Positions 41,054 through 49,103 of a stretch of DNA of 64,000 nt are shown here, in pieces; position 1 is the first letter of the stretch, and each line of letters opens with the position of its first letter. This stretch comes from Streptomyces sp. NBC_00358 (lineage in GTDB: Bacteria; Actinomycetota; Actinomycetes; Streptomycetales; Streptomycetaceae): contig NZ_CP107976.1 of the NCBI RefSeq assembly GCF_036099295.1, positions 8,370,001-8,434,000 on the forward strand. The letters are read 5' to 3'. The position numbers and the translations under genes were made by a program. The notes below the pieces were generated by a model. The model did no database searches. It saw only the letters and a program-made list of their open reading frames with translations, and had not been told where the DNA came from.

Positions 41054-43321
41054 ATGTCCCTCACCCCGCGACGAGCCGTGTGGCTGATCCCCGTCGTCCT
41101 GCTCGTCGCCTGGCTCGGCATCGGGGGAACCCTCGGCCCCTACGCCGGCAGACTCGGCGAGGTCTCCACCAACGACCAGGCCGCGTTCCTGCCGCGCAGC
41201 GCCGAATCCACGAAGGTGGTGGCCCAGCAGCGCGCCTTCCAGCGGACCGGGACGCTGCCCGCGATCGTGGTCTGGACCGTGGACGGCGACGGTTCCGCGG
41301 CCGGGGCCCGGCAGGCCGCCGCGACCCGCGCGCTCGCCTCGCTCACCGGCGAACCGGGCGTGGTCGGCCAGGCGTCACCCGCGCTGCCGTCGCGGGACGG
41401 CAAAGCGCTGGAAGGCGTCGTCCAACTGCGGCCCGACCTCGGCAAGAAGCTCCCCGACGCCGTCGACCGCATTCGTACCGCCGCCGAGCGGGTCCCCGGG
41501 ACGACCGCGTGGATCGCCGGTCCGGCGGCCTCCCAGGCCGACCTCGCCGACGCCTTCGCGGGAATCGACGGGCTCCTTCTCGGGGTGGCATTGGCGGCCG
41601 TCCTGCTGATCCTGCTGCTCGTCTACCGCAGTGTGCTGCTGCCCTTCGTCATCATCCTCGGAGCGGTGTTCGCGCTGGGGCTGGCCTGCGCGATCGTCTA
41701 CGTCCTCGCCGACCACGACGTCGTCCGCGTGGACGGCCAGGTGCAGGGCATCCTCTCGATCCTCGTGATCGGCGCCGCCACGGACTACGCCCTCCTGCTG
41801 ACCGCTCGCTTCCGCGAGGAACTCGCCCTGTGCGCCGACCGGTTCACGGCCGTGCGGGCGGCGCTGAGGCAGTCCTGGGGCGCGATCGTCGCGAGCGCCG
41901 GAACCGTCGTCCTCGGACTGCTGGCGCTGCTGCTCAGCGACCTGACGAACAACCGGGCGCTCGGCCCCGTGGGCGCCATCGGCGTGGTCTGCGCCGCGCT
42001 CAGCTCGCTCACCTTCCTGCCCGCCGTCCTGGTGCTGCTCGGCCGCGCCGCCTACTGGCCGGCCCGACCGCGCCCGGCGGCCGGCGCCCGGACGGCCGGG
42101 GCCCAGAAAGCCGACGCCCGGACCTCCGCCGCGCCGACCCCCGGCGCCCCTATCCACGGTGTGCCGACGGGCGCCGCGTCGGCCGCGGGTGACGCTTGGG
42201 CGGCCGGTGACGGGCGGACCGGCAGCGGCATCTGGAACCGGGTCGCGGACCTCGTGGACCGCGCGCCCCGCAAGGTCTGGGTGATCGCCCTGGCCGGGCT
42301 CCTCGCCTGCGCGGCCTTCGCGCCCACCCTCACCGCGAAGGGCGTTCCGCTCGACGAACTCTTCGTCAACGACGCGCCGTCCGTCGCCGCGCAGGCGACC
42401 CTCGGCCGGCACTTCCCCGGCGGCTCCGGGAACCCCGCCGTGATCATCGCGGACGCGGACCGCGTCGCGCCGGTCACGGCCGCGGCGCGCGCGACGGACG
42501 GTGTCGCCTCGGCCGCCGCTGTGACGGGGTCCGGGCGGCCCGGCGGGGGAGCGCCCCAGGTCGTCGGCGGCCGGGTGCGCGTCGACGTGACCCTGCGGTC
42601 CGCCGCGGACAGCGACGCGGCCAAGGACACCGTCGCGCGGCTGCGCGAGGCGGTGCACGCCGTACCGGGCGCGGACGCGGTGGTCGGGGGCTACACGGCC
42701 CAGCAGTACGACACCCGGCGGACCGCCGCGCACGACCGCACGCTCATCGTGCCCGTGGTCCTCGCCATCATCCTGGTGATACTGACCGGCCTGCTCCGCT
42801 CGTTGCTGATGCCGGTGCTCCTGGTCGCCACGGTGGGGCTCAACTTCCTCGCCACTCTGGGGATTTCGTCGCTCGTGTTCCGGTACGGGTTCGGCTTCAG
42901 CGGCACCGACGCGTCCGTGCCGCTGTACGGCTTCGTGTTCCTGGTGGCCCTCGGCGTCGACTACAACATCTTCCTGATGTCCCGGGTCCGCGAGGAGTCG
43001 CTGCGCCACGGGGTGCGCCGGGGTGTGCTGCGCGGACTCGTCGCCACCGGCGGGGTGATCACCTCGGCGGGCGTGGTGCTCGCCGCGACCTTCGCCGCCC
43101 TCGGCGTCATCCCGTTGGCCTTCCTGGTGCAGATCGCCTTCATCGTCGCCTTCGGCGTCCTGCTCGACACCCTGGTGGTCCGCTCCTTGCTGGTGCCCGC
43201 CCTGGTCCGTGACATCGGCCCCCGCGCCTGGTGGCCGGGGAGGCTGAGCCGCGAGTCCGCAGCGGAGCCCGTGCCCGCACCCGAGCCCGAGGCCCGAGGG
43301 GGCGAGCGCGTCGAGGTGTGA
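41054..43321 (+). CDS. MMPL-family (RND) membrane exporter
   Basis: A 755-residue membrane protein with the repeated half-structure of RND/MMPL proteins: helix, large outside loop, five helices, then the same again. The outside loop of the first half includes STNDQAAFLPRSAESTKVVA. Helix 4 contains GAATDYALLLTARFREEL and helix 10 GVDYNIFLMSRVREE, the proton-relay positions of the family. MMPL proteins export lipids, siderophores or drugs; with a MarR regulator an efflux role is likely. ATG at 41054 chosen for GGAGAG upstream. Confidence 0.85.
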   Translation: MSLTPRRAVWLIPVVLLVAWLGIGGTLGPYAGRLGEVSTNDQAAFLPRSAESTKVVAQQRAFQRTGTLPAIVVWTVDGDGSAAGARQAAATRALASLTGEPGVVGQASPALPSRDGKALEGVVQLRPDLGKKLPDAVDRIRTAAERVPGTTAWIAGPAASQADLADAFAGIDGLLLGVALAAVLLILLLVYRSVLLPFVIILGAVFALGLACAIVYVLADHDVVRVDGQVQGILSILVIGAATDYALLLTARFREELALCADRFTAVRAALRQSWGAIVASAGTVVLGLLALLLSDLTNNRALGPVGAIGVVCAALSSLTFLPAVLVLLGRAAYWPARPRPAAGARTAGAQKADARTSAAPTPGAPIHGVPTGAASAAGDAWAAGDGRTGSGIWNRVADLVDRAPRKVWVIALAGLLACAAFAPTLTAKGVPLDELFVNDAPSVAAQATLGRHFPGGSGNPAVIIADADRVAPVTAAARATDGVASAAAVTGSGRPGGGAPQVVGGRVRVDVTLRSAADSDAAKDTVARLREAVHAVPGADAVVGGYTAQQYDTRRTAAHDRTLIVPVVLAIILVILTGLLRSLLMPVLLVATVGLNFLATLGISSLVFRYGFGFSGTDASVPLYGFVFLVALGVDYNIFLMSRVREESLRHGVRRGVLRGLVATGGVITSAGVVLAATFAALGVIPLAFLVQIAFIVAFGVLLDTLVVRSLLVPALVRDIGPRAWWPGRLSRESAAEPVPAPEPEARGGERVEV

Positions 43322-43363
43322 CGCGGGGTGAGACGGGGTGACGCGTCGAGGTACGCGAGGGCC

Positions 43364-43395
43364 GTCCGTCCGCTGTCGAAGGACGGCGGACGGAC
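43364..43395 (+). terminator. Hairpin after the MMPL gene
   Basis: A 10-base-pair perfect stem (GTCCGTCCGC and complement) with a 12-base loop, 42 bases after the MMPL stop. Confidence 0.55.
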
Positions 43396-43483
43396 CTGGC
43401 ATGCGCCGGTGAAACCCGGGCAAACGCGTTCCACGGGACTCGTCGCTCCGGGTCCGACCTCAGAGCTGGAGGTGTCTGCCGTC

Positions 43484-43657
43484 ATGGGCACAAAGGTGCT
43501 GGAACGATTTCCCGCAGGCGCTCCGCGCGGATCCTGGACCGCGGAGGAGTACGCGGCGCGACGCCGTACCGAGGGGCTGGCGGCGACGGTCGTGATGGAC
43601 CTGAAGTCGGACGCGTTCCTCGTGGTCGTTCCGATCGGGGACGAGGACCGAGGCTGA
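43484..43657 (+). CDS. Small hypothetical protein, 57 residues
   Basis: ATG preceded by GGAGGTG about ten bases upstream. The peptide has a mixed, folded-looking composition: MGTKVLERFPAGAPRGSWTA at the start, then EEYAARRRTEGLAATVVMDL, ending FLVVVPIGDEDRG. No family is recognised. The alternating charged and hydrophobic pattern and the good ribosome site make translation more likely than not. A hairpin at 43693-43714 could terminate it. Confidence 0.5.
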   Translation: MGTKVLERFPAGAPRGSWTAEEYAARRRTEGLAATVVMDLKSDAFLVVVPIGDEDRG

Positions 43658-43890
43658 TCCCGCGCGGCCCGGCCGCCGCGACGCCGTGCCCCGCCGCCCG
43701 GCGCGGCGGGCGGCGCGCCGTTGCGCACCCGCGTCCGGCAGCCGCCGACGACAACGGCTCACCTGCCGCCGGGATTCCTGTTCCGGGTGCCTGAACATCT
43801 CACTCGGGTCGCGATGAGACAGCGGTCCGGGATGTGGGATCGGGGCTGCATTCCTTGACGGTCCGGACCGGGGGCTGCGACGATCGCGGC

Positions 43891-43974
43891 ATGAAGATGC
43901 GACTGGACCTCACGCGGCGACGCCACGTCGACCTCGCGCGTGTCTCCAGTTCCTTCTGTTGTCGCGCAGCCTGA
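43891..43974 (+). CDS. Cysteine-containing leader peptide (sulfur-gene attenuator type)
   Basis: A 27-codon frame: MKMRLDLTRRRHVDLARVSS, then SFCCRAA and TGA. It fits the 'L-T-R-R-R-H-V/I-D-L-x-R-V-S/A-S-x-x-C' pattern of short actinobacterial leaders found before sulfur-assimilation genes. The Cys-Cys pair near the end would stall ribosomes when cysteinyl-tRNA is scarce. The GACGAT hexamer ends six bases before the ATG, so the message is probably leaderless, as usual for these peptides. It precedes ssuE and ssuD on the same strand. Confidence 0.75.
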   Translation: MKMRLDLTRRRHVDLARVSSSFCCRAA

Positions 43975-44170
43975 CGATCCCAGCGGCGGAGCCCCCTTCG
44001 TTCGGGCCGGCACGCCCACGGTGAGTTCCCCTCCGCTGCGATCCGGCGTACTCGCCTGTCCACCGCCCCTGCCTCGGCGCCCTGGTTCCGGCTGAGGTCC
44101 GGTCGAATTCCCGGACCTCGGCACGTCGTCGAGCGGCCTTCCGTCCAGAGCGTCTCGTAGTCGCCCGGGT

Positions 44171-44227
44171 CACCTGCGCTGTCGTCCGACTTCCCTACGA
44201 GGGAATGGAGTTCGGCGCACGCAGGTG
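44171..44227 (+). ncRNA. Nested stem-loop in the ssuE leader
   Basis: CACCTGCG (44171-44178) pairs perfectly with CGCAGGTG (44220-44227) and encloses a small hairpin TTCCCT-ACG-AGGGAA (44191-44205). It lies about 200 bases after the leader peptide and 170 before ssuE. Candidate attenuator or riboregulatory element; unproven. Confidence 0.4.
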
Positions 44228-44394
44228 CGGCCCGACACGGCGCGGGCGCACAGGTGCGGGGCGACGCGCTCCGCCTCCGTACCGCCCTCTCCGTCCGCCT
44301 TTGGCAGCACGCTCGCCCAGAAACCCGCTCGCGGAACTCGTCCGCGATCCCGCTCGCGGAACCGACCCGGAACTCCGCACATGAAAGAGGACTC

Positions 44395-44949
44395 ATGGCC
44401 ACCGTCCTGTCCGTCTCCGGCAGCCCCTCGGTCTCCTCCCGCACCGCCGGACTCCTGCGGCACCTCGACGCCCGGCTCGCCTCGCAGGGCCACGAGGTGA
44501 TCCCGCTCGACGTCCGCACGATCCCGGCCGAGGCCCTGCTCGGCGCGGACTTCCGCCACCCCGCCATCGTCGAGGCGACCGAACTGTTCGCCCGCGCCGA
44601 CGGGGTGGTCATCGGCACCCCCGTCTACAAAGCCGCCTATTCCGGTGTCCTCAAGGCGTTGCTCGACCTGCTCCCGCAATACGCCCTGACGGGGAAGACC
44701 GTGCTGCCGCTGGTGACAGGAGGCAGCACCGCCCATGTGCTCGCACTGGACTACGCGCTCCGTCCCGTCCTCAACTCAATGGGAGCGGCTCACATAGTCC
44801 AGGGCTGGTTCACGCTCGACAAGGACATCACCAGGGAACCCGACGGGAGCGTCACCGTGGCGCCGGGCACCGCCGAGGCGCTGGCCCAGGTGGTGGACCA
44901 GTTCTCCGCCGCCCTGGGCCGTATCCCCCTGCTGGCGGTGGCCGGTTGA
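44395..44949 (+). CDS. ssuE: NADPH-dependent FMN reductase, SsuE family
   Basis: A 184-residue flavodoxin-like reductase that supplies reduced FMN to a monooxygenase. VLSVSGSPSVSSRTAGLLRH is the phosphate-binding N-terminus. GVVIGTPVYKAAYSGVLKAL is the conserved core of SsuE, and LPLVTGGSTAHVLALDYALR follows. The next gene is the monooxygenase SsuD, which fits a two-component alkanesulfonate (or related sulfur ester) system. ATG with AAAGAGG upstream. Confidence 0.88.
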   Translation: MATVLSVSGSPSVSSRTAGLLRHLDARLASQGHEVIPLDVRTIPAEALLGADFRHPAIVEATELFARADGVVIGTPVYKAAYSGVLKALLDLLPQYALTGKTVLPLVTGGSTAHVLALDYALRPVLNSMGAAHIVQGWFTLDKDITREPDGSVTVAPGTAEALAQVVDQFSAALGRIPLLAVAG

Positions 44950-45056
44950 CGCCAGCCGTTGCCAAGTGACCTTCGCCGGAGCCGAGTTGCCAGCCGCCCC
45001 GCCGTAGCCGTAGCCCCAGCCGCCGTCGCCCGGCCCTCCGATCGGAGAACGCAGCA

Positions 45057-46199
45057 GTGTCCCTCACCTTCCATTGGTTCCTGCCCACCAACGGAGACAG
45101 CCGTCATGTCGTGGGCGGCGGTCACGGTACGCCCGCCACCGCCTCCGGACGCGACCGTCCGCCGACCGTCGCGTACCTGAGCCAGATCGCCCGCGCCGCC
45201 GAGGATCTGGGGTTCGTCGGTGCCCTCACCCCGACGGGGGCGTGGTGCGAGGACGCGTGGCTGACGACCGCGATGGTCAGCCGGCACACCGAGCGGCTGA
45301 AGTTCCTCGTCGCCTTCCGTCCTGGCTTCGTGTCGCCCACGCTCGCCGCCCAGATGGCCTCCACCTTCCAGCGCCAGAGCGGCGGACGGCTGCTGCTGAA
45401 CGTGGTGACCGGTGGCGAGAGCCATGAGCAGCGTGCCTACGGCGACTTCCTCGACAAGGACTCCCGCTACCGCCGTACGGGCGAATTCCTCCAGATAGTC
45501 CGGGAGTTGTGGGACGGCAAGACCGTCGACCTGGCAGGCGAGCACCTCCGGGTCGAGGACGCCCGGCTCACCCGGGTCCCCGACCCGGTCCCGGAGATCT
45601 ACTTCGGCGGTTCCTCACCCGTCGCCGGTGAGGTCGCCGCCCGTCACGCCGACGTCTACCTCACCTGGGGCGAGCCACCGGCTCAGGTCGCAGAGAAGAT
45701 CGCCTGGATCCGCGGGCTCGCGGCCGCGGAGGGGCGCACCCTCCGCTTCGGCATCCGGCTGCACGTCATCACCCGCGACACGTCCGAGCAGGCCTGGGCC
45801 GAGGCGCACCGGCTCCTCGACGGCTTCGACCCGGAGACGGTGCGGTCGGTGCAGGCCGGACTCGCCCGCAGTGAGTCGCGGGGCCAGCAGCGGATGCTCG
45901 CGCTGCACGGCGGCGGCCGGGACGGCCTGGAGATCCACCCCAACCTATGGGCCGGCATCGGTCTGGTGCGCGGCGGAGCGGGCACCGCACTGGTCGGCAG
46001 CCACGATGAGGTGGCCGAGCGGATCAGGGAGTACCACGCCCTGGGCATCGACGAGTTCGTGTTCTCCGGCTATCCGCACCTGGAGGAGGCCTACTGGTTC
46101 GGCGAGGGCGTTCTGCCCCGCCTCGCCGCGCAGGGCCTGTGGCAGCACCCGTTCGCGACCCCGCCCGTGCCCGCCGCCCAAGTCCCCTTCACCGGCTGA
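45057..46199 (+). CDS. ssuD: FMNH2-dependent alkanesulfonate monooxygenase, SsuD family
   Basis: A 380-residue luciferase-like TIM-barrel enzyme that should release sulfite from alkanesulfonates with O2 and FMNH2. FHWFLPTNGDSRHVVGGGHG at the start, DAWLTTAMVSRHTERLKFLV, FQRQSGGRLLLNVVTGGESH and WAGIGLVRGGAGTALVGSHD are SsuD landmarks. GTG start with CGGAGAA upstream; 107 bases after ssuE. No SsuABC transporter lies in the window. Close relatives act on dimethylsulfone-derived methanesulfinate or sulfate esters, so substrate range is open. Confidence 0.88.
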   Translation: MSLTFHWFLPTNGDSRHVVGGGHGTPATASGRDRPPTVAYLSQIARAAEDLGFVGALTPTGAWCEDAWLTTAMVSRHTERLKFLVAFRPGFVSPTLAAQMASTFQRQSGGRLLLNVVTGGESHEQRAYGDFLDKDSRYRRTGEFLQIVRELWDGKTVDLAGEHLRVEDARLTRVPDPVPEIYFGGSSPVAGEVAARHADVYLTWGEPPAQVAEKIAWIRGLAAAEGRTLRFGIRLHVITRDTSEQAWAEAHRLLDGFDPETVRSVQAGLARSESRGQQRMLALHGGGRDGLEIHPNLWAGIGLVRGGAGTALVGSHDEVAERIREYHALGIDEFVFSGYPHLEEAYWFGEGVLPRLAAQGLWQHPFATPPVPAAQVPFTG

Positions 46200-46330
46200 A
46201 CGGCCCGGCCGAACGGACCGGTCGGATGCCATTGACCGATCGACTGGGACGGGAAGGGCGCTTCGGGGGCCCGGCCGCGCCTCGGGCGGCCCGGTCGGGA
46301 CAGGGTCACCGGAGCGACCTCCCCGCCCGA

Positions 46331-46384
46331 GCGAACCGGGTCACCCGCGCGAACCGGGCCCCCGGAACGAACCGGGTCACCCGG
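46331..46384. repeat. 18-base tandem repeat, three copies
   Basis: Three head-to-tail copies of an 18-base unit starting GCGAACCGGGTCACCCGC, the second and third with substitutions. It lies between the convergent ssuD and flavoprotein genes; the third copy contains the stop codon of the flavoprotein gene. Confidence 0.7.
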
Positions 46385-47435
46385 GCGATCCCAGCGATCC
46401 GAGGTGCGCGGCGCGCACCTCGGCCGTCTGGCCCTGCACCAGCAGGAACATTCCCTCGCGCGCCAGCCGCTGCGCCGGGCTCCGCAGATCCATCGCCCGT
46501 CCGCCGCCGGCCACGACCGCCGCGGTGGTCGCCGCCCGCATCACGTCGTACGCCCGCGTCTTGCACGCCAGCCGCTCCTCGATGCGCTCGGTCGGCGCCG
46601 GGTGGTCGGCGAGCTCGTACGCCTGCCGCCTGACCACGTCGAGCCGTGCCCGCAGGGTGTCCGCGGTCTCCTTCGCGGAGTCGGCGGGATCGTCCTCCAG
46701 CAGACCGATCGCCGTCGCCGTCACCCCGAACACGGCCGGTGAGGCATTGGTGTTCTTCGGCCGGTCGGCGACCGCCCAGGACGCGTACGGGGTGCGCAGC
46801 GCGACCGCGTCCTCGGGCAGCCGGAACCCGTCCAGCTCCAGCGAGACCGTCCGGGACGCGGAGAGCGCGGCCAGGCGCATCGGCGGGGACGGACGCAGCC
46901 CCGGCTGCTCGCGCGCCTCGGTGAACGCGAACAGCGCCTCGTCCGCGTCCGTCACCCCCGCCAGCAGCATGACGTCGTTCAGCCCCCAGCCCGTGTACCA
47001 GGGGACCGTCCCGTCGAAGCGCCAGCCGCCGCGCTCGCGTGTGACCCGTACCGGGACGCGCGGGTGGGCGCGCAACTGCGCGTAGGCGACACCGGACAGC
47101 AGCTCCCCGCGGGCGAGCGGCCCCAGCAGGCGCTCCCGCACCGGAAGGTCACTCTTCGCCAGGGTCGTCACCGGCGTGTGGTGCTGGGTCTGCACGAACC
47201 ACGTCGAGCAGCACGCCCCGGCCAGGATCTCCGCGGTCTCCCGGACTACCGCGGCGGGCGCCGCCGAGCCGCCGTACGCCACCGGGGCGACCGCCCCGAG
47301 CAGCCCCGAACGCCTGACCGCCTCGATACTGCTCGCCGGGACGCCTTCCTGGTCCACGCGCTCCGCCGAGGGCGCCAGCACCTCGGCCGCCAGGGTCCGG
47401 GCCGCCGTGACGAGCGGATGCGGTGGGACGGTCAT
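46377..47435 (-). CDS. Acyl-CoA-dehydrogenase-fold flavoprotein (sulfur-acquisition type)
   Basis: A 352-residue protein of the acyl-CoA dehydrogenase fold. It has an N-terminal helical part (LIGAVAPVAYGG-like segment GLLGAVAPVAYGGSAAP), WYTGWGLNDVMLLAGV in the middle sheet and LACKTRAYDVMRAATTAAVV in the C-terminal helices, with AMDLRSPAQRLAREGMFLLV at the end. The catalytic Glu of true dehydrogenases is not evident. The sequence resembles SfnC/DszC-like flavin-dependent monooxygenases found with ssuD-type genes, which suggests a role in organosulfur use. ATG with GGGAG upstream. Convergent with ssuD. Confidence 0.7.
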   Translation of the reverse strand: MTVPPHPLVTAARTLAAEVLAPSAERVDQEGVPASSIEAVRRSGLLGAVAPVAYGGSAAPAAVVRETAEILAGACCSTWFVQTQHHTPVTTLAKSDLPVRERLLGPLARGELLSGVAYAQLRAHPRVPVRVTRERGGWRFDGTVPWYTGWGLNDVMLLAGVTDADEALFAFTEAREQPGLRPSPPMRLAALSASRTVSLELDGFRLPEDAVALRTPYASWAVADRPKNTNASPAVFGVTATAIGLLEDDPADSAKETADTLRARLDVVRRQAYELADHPAPTERIEERLACKTRAYDVMRAATTAAVVAGGGRAMDLRSPAQRLAREGMFLLVQGQTAEVRAAHLGSLGSPG

Positions 47436-47465
47436 CGAGGAATCTCCCGCTGTCGTCGTGGCGTG

Positions 47466-47471
47466 TGTCGA
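47466..47471 (+). promoter_or_regulatory. TGTCGA element, possible ECF42 -35
   Basis: TGTCGA lies 66 bases before the YCII gene. ECF42 sigma factors have been reported to recognise a TGTCGA -35 element before DGPF-protein genes. A matching -10 (CGTT at 47485 or CGTG at 47489) is uncertain. Confidence 0.35.
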
Positions 47472-47537
47472 TCCGGCGCCGTCTCGTTCGTGTAGTCAGT
47501 GAGACGCCGAGTGAGAGACATCCGAGGAGGACACATC

Positions 47538-47891
47538 ATGAAGTACTACCTGTTGAGCGTGATGCAGCCGCAGGGCGAGCGGCCCGCGCCCGAGGTCCTG
47601 GAAGAGATCATGCACAACGTGGAGGTGTTCCACACGGAGCTGCGCGAGGCCGGTGCCTGGGTGTTCGCCGGTGGCCTGCACGGGCTGGACTCGGCCACCG
47701 TGCTGCGGGCCCGCGACGGTGACGTCCTGGTCACCGACGGACCGTACACGGAGAGCAAGGAGTATCTGGGCGGGATCTGTCTGCTCAAGGCGCCCGACCT
47801 CGACGCGGCGCTGATGTGGGGGCGCAAGGCGGCGCTGGCGACCACGCTTCCCATCGAGGTACGCCCGTTCATGCACGAGACCGAGGACTGA
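47538..47891 (+). CDS. YCII-related DGPF-domain protein
   Basis: A 117-residue protein of the YCII fold: MKYYLLSVMQPQGE at the start, GLDSATVLRARDGDVLVTDG and the signature DGPYTESKEYLGGICLL (the DGPF motif with Tyr in place of Phe). Such proteins are regularly encoded next to ECF42 sigma factors and are their targets; biochemical role unknown. ATG with GAGGAGGAC upstream. The stop codon overlaps the sigma start by one base (TGATG). Confidence 0.85.
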   Translation: MKYYLLSVMQPQGERPAPEVLEEIMHNVEVFHTELREAGAWVFAGGLHGLDSATVLRARDGDVLVTDGPYTESKEYLGGICLLKAPDLDAALMWGRKAALATTLPIEVRPFMHETED

Positions 47892-49090
47892 TGGCGGTCG
47901 GCGCCGCCGGGATCGAGGCCGTCTTCCGCGCCGAGTACGGCCGGGCGGTCGCCGTCCTGATCCGCTTCCTGGGTGACATCGACCTCGCCGAGGAAGCGGT
48001 CCAGGACGCGTTCACCACGGCGGTGGTGAAGTGGCCGGAGACCGGCGTGCCGCCGAGCCCGGCCGGCTGGATCATCACCACCGCCCGCAACCGCGCCGTC
48101 GACCGGCTGCGCCGCGAGTCCACCCGCGAGGCCCGGCACGCCGAAGCGGCCCGGCTGAACGCCCCGGACGAACCCGTCGAGGAGGGCCCCGTGCGCGACG
48201 ACCGGCTCCGTCTGATCTTCACCTGCTGCCATCCCGCGCTGGCACCCCGGGCCCAGGTCGCCCTCACCCTGCGGCTCCTCGGCGGACTGACCACCCCGCA
48301 GATCGCGCGCGCCTTCCTCGTCCCCGAATCCACCATGGCCCAGCGGATCGTCCGCGCCAAGGCCAAGATCCGCGACGCGGGCATCCCCTACCGCATCCCG
48401 CGCGACGCGGACCTGCCGGACCGCGTCAAGGGCGTGCTGGCCGTCGTCTACCTCGTCTTCAACGAGGGGTACGGCGGCCGCGAGGACCTCTGCGCCGAGG
48501 CCCTGCGCCTCGGACGCCTCCTCGTCGAGCTCATGCCGGACGAGCCCGAGGCCCTCGGCCTGCTCGCGCTGATGCTGCTCATCGAGGCCCGCCGCCCGGC
48601 CCGCTCGACGGCGGACGGCGACCTGGTGCTCCTCGCCGACCAGGACCGTACGCGCTGGGACCGGGACCGGATCGCCGAGGGCCGGGCCCTCGTACGCCGC
48701 TGCCTGCGCCGCAACCGGCCGGGCCCCTATCAGATCCAGGCCGCGGTCAACGCCGTCCACAGTGACGCGCCGACCGCGGACGCCACGGACTGGGGACAGA
48801 TCCTCCGCCTGTACGACCAGCTCATGGAGCTCGCCCCCAGCCCCGTCGTGGCCCTCAACCGCGCCGTCGCCGTGGCCGAGGCCGAAGGACCGGAGTCCGC
48901 TCTGGCCCTCGTCGACAAGCTCGACCTGGACGGCTACCACGCCTTCCACGCCGTACGCGCGGATCTGCTGCGCCGGCTGGGACGGCAGACCGAGGCCCTG
49001 CGGGCGTACGACGCGGCCATCACGCTGACCGGGAGCGCGCCGGAGCGCGCCCACCTCGAACGGGCCAGAGCGGCCCTCGCCGCGAAGTGA
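47891..49090 (+). CDS. ECF42-group sigma factor with C-terminal TPR-like extension
   Basis: A 399-residue sigma factor, about twice the usual ECF length. Regions 2 and 4 occupy about 1-170 (LAEEAVQDAFTTAVVKWPET, WIITTARNRAVDRLRRES, TTPQIARAFLVPESTMAQR). The helical extension has VFNEGYGGREDLCAEALRLG and repeated two-helix units to the end, as in ECF42 proteins, where the extension replaces an anti-sigma factor. It is translationally coupled to the YCII protein and likely controls it. Confidence 0.85.
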   Translation: MAVGAAGIEAVFRAEYGRAVAVLIRFLGDIDLAEEAVQDAFTTAVVKWPETGVPPSPAGWIITTARNRAVDRLRRESTREARHAEAARLNAPDEPVEEGPVRDDRLRLIFTCCHPALAPRAQVALTLRLLGGLTTPQIARAFLVPESTMAQRIVRAKAKIRDAGIPYRIPRDADLPDRVKGVLAVVYLVFNEGYGGREDLCAEALRLGRLLVELMPDEPEALGLLALMLLIEARRPARSTADGDLVLLADQDRTRWDRDRIAEGRALVRRCLRRNRPGPYQIQAAVNAVHSDAPTADATDWGQILRLYDQLMELAPSPVVALNRAVAVAEAEGPESALALVDKLDLDGYHAFHAVRADLLRRLGRQTEALRAYDAAITLTGSAPERAHLERARAALAAK

Positions 49091-49103
49091 CCGCCCGGAG
49101 GGG

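Larger units (their letters stand above)
43658..44394 (+). promoter_or_regulatory. Long ssuE upstream region with leader peptide and RNA structure
   Basis: About 740 bases with no large gene. In order it holds a hairpin (GCCGCCCG stem, 43693-43714), a TTGACG/GACGAT promoter pair (43855-43860 and 43879-43884), a 27-codon cysteine-containing leader (43891-43974), a nested stem-loop at 44171-44227, and a 14-base direct repeat CCCGCTCGCGGAAC at 44324-44337 and 44349-44362. The layout is that of a translation-coupled attenuator in front of sulfonate-use genes. Confidence 0.5.

Noticed and set aside
44324..44362. 14-base direct repeat as an attachment site or transposon footprint
   Set aside because: The copies are only 25 bases apart, with no integrase or transposase gene and no target-site pattern; it is more likely a local duplication or regulatory repeat.
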